From positions 124,001 through 188,000 of the forward strand of contig NKIN01000002.1 in NCBI GenBank assembly GCA_002255905.1: a stretch of 64,000 nucleotides of DNA, written 5' to 3'. The notes beneath the pieces were generated by a model. That model was not told where the DNA came from, made no database searches, and saw only the letters and a program-made list of their open reading frames with translations. Each line of letters begins with the position of its first letter. The stretch's first letter is position 1. The position numbers and the translations under genes are program-made. Positions 61,568 through 64,000 of the stretch are shown one piece after another. The DNA comes from Burkholderiales bacterium PBB1. GTDB lineage: Bacteria; Pseudomonadota; Gammaproteobacteria; Burkholderiales; Burkholderiaceae_C.

Positions 61568-62584
61568 CTACTGCTGCTTGGCGCCTTCCGTCAGGCGGCG
61601 GCCGAGGCCGACGGCGTAGGGCGCTGCGCGAGCAGCAAGCATCGGGTCGGCCGATGGCTCAATGCCTTTTGGCAACACCATCGGGTTGTAGGTGATCGTG
61701 AGGCAGGGGCCAGCGCCGTCCTCGGACACCGAGGTGATCTTCAGCAAGCCCAGATTGACCTTTTTGCGACCCTCCGGCAGCGGCACCGTGGCGCTGTCGA
61801 TCTTGTCATTGGGCTCGGCCAGTTCCAGGTTGAAGTTGAAGGCGACCTGGCCATCCTTCACCCGCTGGCGCAGGTCGTCGAACAGGAAGGCCGGTCCCTT
61901 GGCCTTGGCCTCGTCGTCGGTCAGCCCCTGAAGGCCGCCAACGGGTTCGAAGATCCACTTGCCGAACTGCTTGTTGCCGCTGGCGTTGACGAAGCCGAAA
62001 GCATGCACACCCCAATAGTTGACCGAGCCGAAACTGGCCGGGACCGGCTGCGACGCGAAGTACTTGCCCTGCAGCAACACCTCGGGGTTGGCATCGGCAA
62101 AGGCCTTGACCTTGGCAGGGTCGGCCGCCTTGGTGGCGGGGTCGGGCTGGAGCGACGCCAGGCGACCGAAGAACTGCTGCGGTGATGACGCACCGAACAC
62201 CGGCGCCGAGATGTTGCCCATCTGCCATACCTCGCCACCCGGCAGGTCGAACTGCAGTGCGAGGTTGCGCTGGGACTTGGCGTTGTCGGGCGCCTTCGGA
62301 TTGGCGCCACCCACCGAGAAGCGCACTACCACCGGTACTGGCTTTCCGCTGAAGGCCGAGGACGTGGACAGCGCACGCGCGTCCGCCGTGCCGACGAATT
62401 CGCCCACGGCGCAGACACCCTTGGCGCCAGAGCGTCGAAAGCCCTCAAACTTGCCGAAGGTGGACTCGAACTGATTCAGGAAGGTGTTCGGATCGACCGG
62501 CGTGGCCGCAGGCGACTGCGCGTAGGCGCTTGCGGCCAACATGGCGGAGGCCGCGGCGGCGGCGGAGAGGACCAACTTTGTCAT
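61568..62584 (-). CDS. Exported catalase-family peroxidase-like protein lacking the distal histidine
   Basis: A 338-residue protein with a signal peptide (AAAAASAMLAASAYA) and the small catalase-related fold (SrpA-like). Family blocks include RFSVGGANPKAPDN, LALQFDLPGGEVWQMGNIS and FGSVNYWGVHAFGFVNASG. The proximal heme ligand motif RAAPY (Arg319, Tyr323) is intact. The distal block normally reading (N/A)HAKG is SGAKG here, with Gly53 in place of the catalytic His. It may bind heme without normal catalase activity. The start MTKLVLSAAA is set by the signal peptide. Confidence 0.85.
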   Translation of the reverse strand: MTKLVLSAAAAASAMLAASAYAQSPAATPVDPNTFLNQFESTFGKFEGFRRSGAKGVCAVGEFVGTADARALSTSSAFSGKPVPVVVRFSVGGANPKAPDNAKSQRNLALQFDLPGGEVWQMGNISAPVFGASSPQQFFGRLASLQPDPATKAADPAKVKAFADANPEVLLQGKYFASQPVPASFGSVNYWGVHAFGFVNASGNKQFGKWIFEPVGGLQGLTDDEAKAKGPAFLFDDLRQRVKDGQVAFNFNLELAEPNDKIDSATVPLPEGRKKVNLGLLKITSVSEDGAGPCLTITYNPMVLPKGIEPSADPMLAARAAPYAVGLGRRLTEGAKQQ

Positions 62585-62735
62585 TGACGTGACTCCTGAA
62601 GCGTGAAGGTGGATGCGATACCGCGCTGGCGACCCGCGTCGGGCCTGTGGCAACGCTTGCACAATTTGTCGATCCGGCCGTGATCAAACTTACAGGGACG
62701 GCGCCCAAGATTTGGCACTGTTCGATCCTCACCAT

Positions 62736-62760
62736 GAAAAACGCCACCCAGTGGGTGGCG
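62736..62760 (-). terminator. Rho-independent terminator after the GST gene
   Basis: A CGCCACCCA/TGGGTGGCG perfect stem with a T-run on the minus strand, 50 bp beyond the GST stop codon. Confidence 0.85.
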
Positions 62761-62809
62761 CAGTGCCCTTTGGTTCGGACCGGCGGGCGGGTTCTCGGCA
62801 GCCAGGTTC

Positions 62810-63460
62810 TCAGCCGCGCAGACCGATCTCGCTCCAGTTGGACGACAGCGACGCGGTCGCGCTGGGTCGGCTGTTGATCCGCTCGAACCAGGCGTGCAGG
62901 TTGGTCAGCTCAGGGGCGACCTTGAACCCGGCCGACGCGCAGAAGTCGATGCAGCAGTACAGCACCAGATCGCCGATCGTGAGGCGGTTACCGCAGAGGA
63001 AGGTCTGGCCCTTGAGCAGCGTGTCGGCGAGCTTCAGGCCATCGGCGCCCTTGGCGTGCAGACCTTCGACGGCGTCAGGCAGGCAGCGTATGCGGTCCTT
63101 GAACAACTCCAGCCCTGCGCCGAAGCGGAAACCGTTGTACAGGTATTCGCAGGCATTGAGTTCCATGCGCCGCAGAGCCATGCGTGCCTCGGCGCGCTCA
63201 ACCGATGTGGTGCCGATCAGCGCCGGCGTGGGGTGCAGCTCTTCCAGGTATTCGCAGATGACCACCGTCTCGGCAATCACGCGGCCGTCGTCAAGCTCCA
63301 GGCTGGGTGTCTGGCTGGTGGGGTTCTTTTGCGTGTACGCGCTTTGACGGTTCTCACCTGCGAGGATGTCGATGTTGACAAGTGGCAGCGTGATGTTCTT
63401 CTCGAGCAGGAACATCCGCACCATGCGCGGATTCGGGCCGAAGGAATTGATGAGTTTCAT
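62810..63460 (-). CDS. Glutathione S-transferase
   Basis: A 216-residue GST-like protein. The thioredoxin-like N-domain begins MKLINSFGPNPRMVRMFLLE, with the cis-proline region QTPSLELDDGRVIAETVVIC and EYLEELHP. The C-terminal helical domain includes LCGNRLTIGDLVLYCCIDFC. It is followed by a good terminator. The start MKLINSFGP has GGAG upstream. The substrate is unknown. Confidence 0.9.
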   Translation of the reverse strand: MKLINSFGPNPRMVRMFLLEKNITLPLVNIDILAGENRQSAYTQKNPTSQTPSLELDDGRVIAETVVICEYLEELHPTPALIGTTSVERAEARMALRRMELNACEYLYNGFRFGAGLELFKDRIRCLPDAVEGLHAKGADGLKLADTLLKGQTFLCGNRLTIGDLVLYCCIDFCASAGFKVAPELTNLHAWFERINSRPSATASLSSNWSEIGLRG

Positions 63461-63566
63461 GGGGGTCTCCTGTGGGATGGGCGATGAGGAACATGTCAAA
63501 GCGGGTGGGCGAGTGCCAAGCCTGCCCCGTCATGTCCACGGTTGCGCGCGCTGTCTGCGCAGCGCG

Positions 63567-64000
63567 TCAGAACAACTCCTTGTAGGGGCGCAGATCGATT
63601 TCCTGCGCCCAGGCCGTGTTCGGCTGCTTGTGCAGATGCCAGTAGGTCTCTGCAATCGCGTCGACATCGAGCAGGCCGTCTTCGCCGCGCTGCTCGACCA
63701 TGCCGGGGATGGCCTGGCGCAGCCGCTCGCCGTTGACGCCGCCATCGATCAGCACGTGCGCCACATGCAGACCTTGCGGGCCGAACTCGCGGGCCATGCT
63801 TTGCGAAATCATGCGCAGCCCAGCCTTGGCGGCTGCGAAATGTGCGAATCCAGGCTTGCCTCGGAGGCTGCCCGAGGCACCGGTGAAGATCACGGTTCCC
63901 CGCCCGAGCGGTGCCATGCGCCGTGCCGCCTCGCGCCCGACGATAAAGCCACCCAAGCAGCCCACACGCCAGAAGCTCTCGAACTGTTCAACTGTCAGCG
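63567..64000 (-). CDS. SDR-family oxidoreductase, C-terminal part (runs off right edge)
   Basis: The C-terminal 144 residues of a short-chain dehydrogenase/reductase-like protein are in the window. Visible blocks are GTVIFTGASGSLRGKPGFAH, FAAAKAGLRMISQSMAREFG and VAHVLIDGGVNGERLRQAIP. The usual catalytic YxxxK is FAAAK, so the tyrosine is replaced by phenylalanine. The N-terminal Rossmann glycine motif lies beyond the edge. Such atypical SDRs are a recognised subgroup whose reaction is unknown. Confidence 0.82.
   Translation of the reverse strand, partial: LTVEQFESFWRVGCLGGFIVGREAARRMAPLGRGTVIFTGASGSLRGKPGFAHFAAAKAGLRMISQSMAREFGPQGLHVAHVLIDGGVNGERLRQAIPGMVEQRGEDGLLDVDAIAETYWHLHKQPNTAWAQEIDLRPYKELF

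Overview
The window is a high-GC betaproteobacterial chromosome segment, most likely from the order Burkholderiales. This is inferred from the gene families and their order: clpS-clpA with a cold-shock gene, cysS opposite a TPR/cyclophilin/lpxH run, accA-tilS-lysC, an intracellular PHA depolymerase and PEP-CTERM proteins. No rRNA operon and no CRISPR array is visible. The only tRNA gene found is tRNA-Ser(GCU).

Layout. 1-13.7 kb is mostly housekeeping: an ArsC-like reductase, aconitase (acnA), exonuclease I (sbcB), an RluB/RluF-type pseudouridine synthase, mutL, a DedA protein, an FAD-linked 2-hydroxyacid dehydrogenase operon and a YihY protein. 13.8-21.7 kb holds a CBS-domain protein, chorismate synthase, a chemoreceptor, a PHA depolymerase, a glutathione transferase, a PEP-CTERM protein and an outer-membrane protein. 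21.8-27.0 kb looks lipid- or envelope-related: psd, a class III PLP enzyme, a DUF962/Mpo1-like membrane protein and a GT4 glycosyltransferase, interrupted by a 0.4-kb array of interlocking inverted repeats. 27-32.4 kb holds an ECF sigma-factor operon, a small secreted protein, a cold-shock protein and clpS-clpA. 32.5-41.8 kb is core again: mtfA-like, lpxH, ppiB, ppiA and a TPR gene opposite cysS, alkA-like, accA, tilS, lysC and tRNA-Ser.

41.8-52.3 kb is an accessory region anchored at tRNA-Ser. It has a P4-type integrase, several small unknown genes, a pair of tandem paralogous unknown genes, an AlpA regulator, and a tightly overlapping replication operon (DnaD/O-like protein plus phage-type DnaB). 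No capsid, terminase, tail or conjugation gene is present, so it resembles a phage satellite or small integrative element. It is followed by a lipoprotein, a Rnk/GreA-like protein and a tandem universal stress protein. Three copies of a GGGGGCAC-N4-GGGGGCA motif lie near 42.0, 48.8 and 52.3 kb and may mark element ends.

52.3-57.6 kb is bounded by two copies of a 55-bp terminator-bearing repeat. It contains an Mrr-type restriction endonuclease, a CIA30-like protein, and the most unusual gene in the window: a single open reading frame joining a complete MazG-like nucleotide pyrophosphohydrolase to an NYN/PIN nuclease-like domain, a Lys/Ala-rich linker and a C-terminal winged-helix-like domain. 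A PEP-CTERM protein and a YadA-head-like secreted protein follow.

57.7-64 kb holds a sulfide/persulfide module (two YeeE/YedE halves and an ArsR regulator opposite a persulfide-dioxygenase-like protein), then a lactate/malate dehydrogenase-family enzyme with an atypical specificity residue, a catalase-family protein lacking the distal histidine, a glutathione transferase and a partial SDR protein without the usual catalytic tyrosine.

Coordinates of starts were chosen from start codons, Shine-Dalgarno-like sequences and family alignment by eye; no database search was run.
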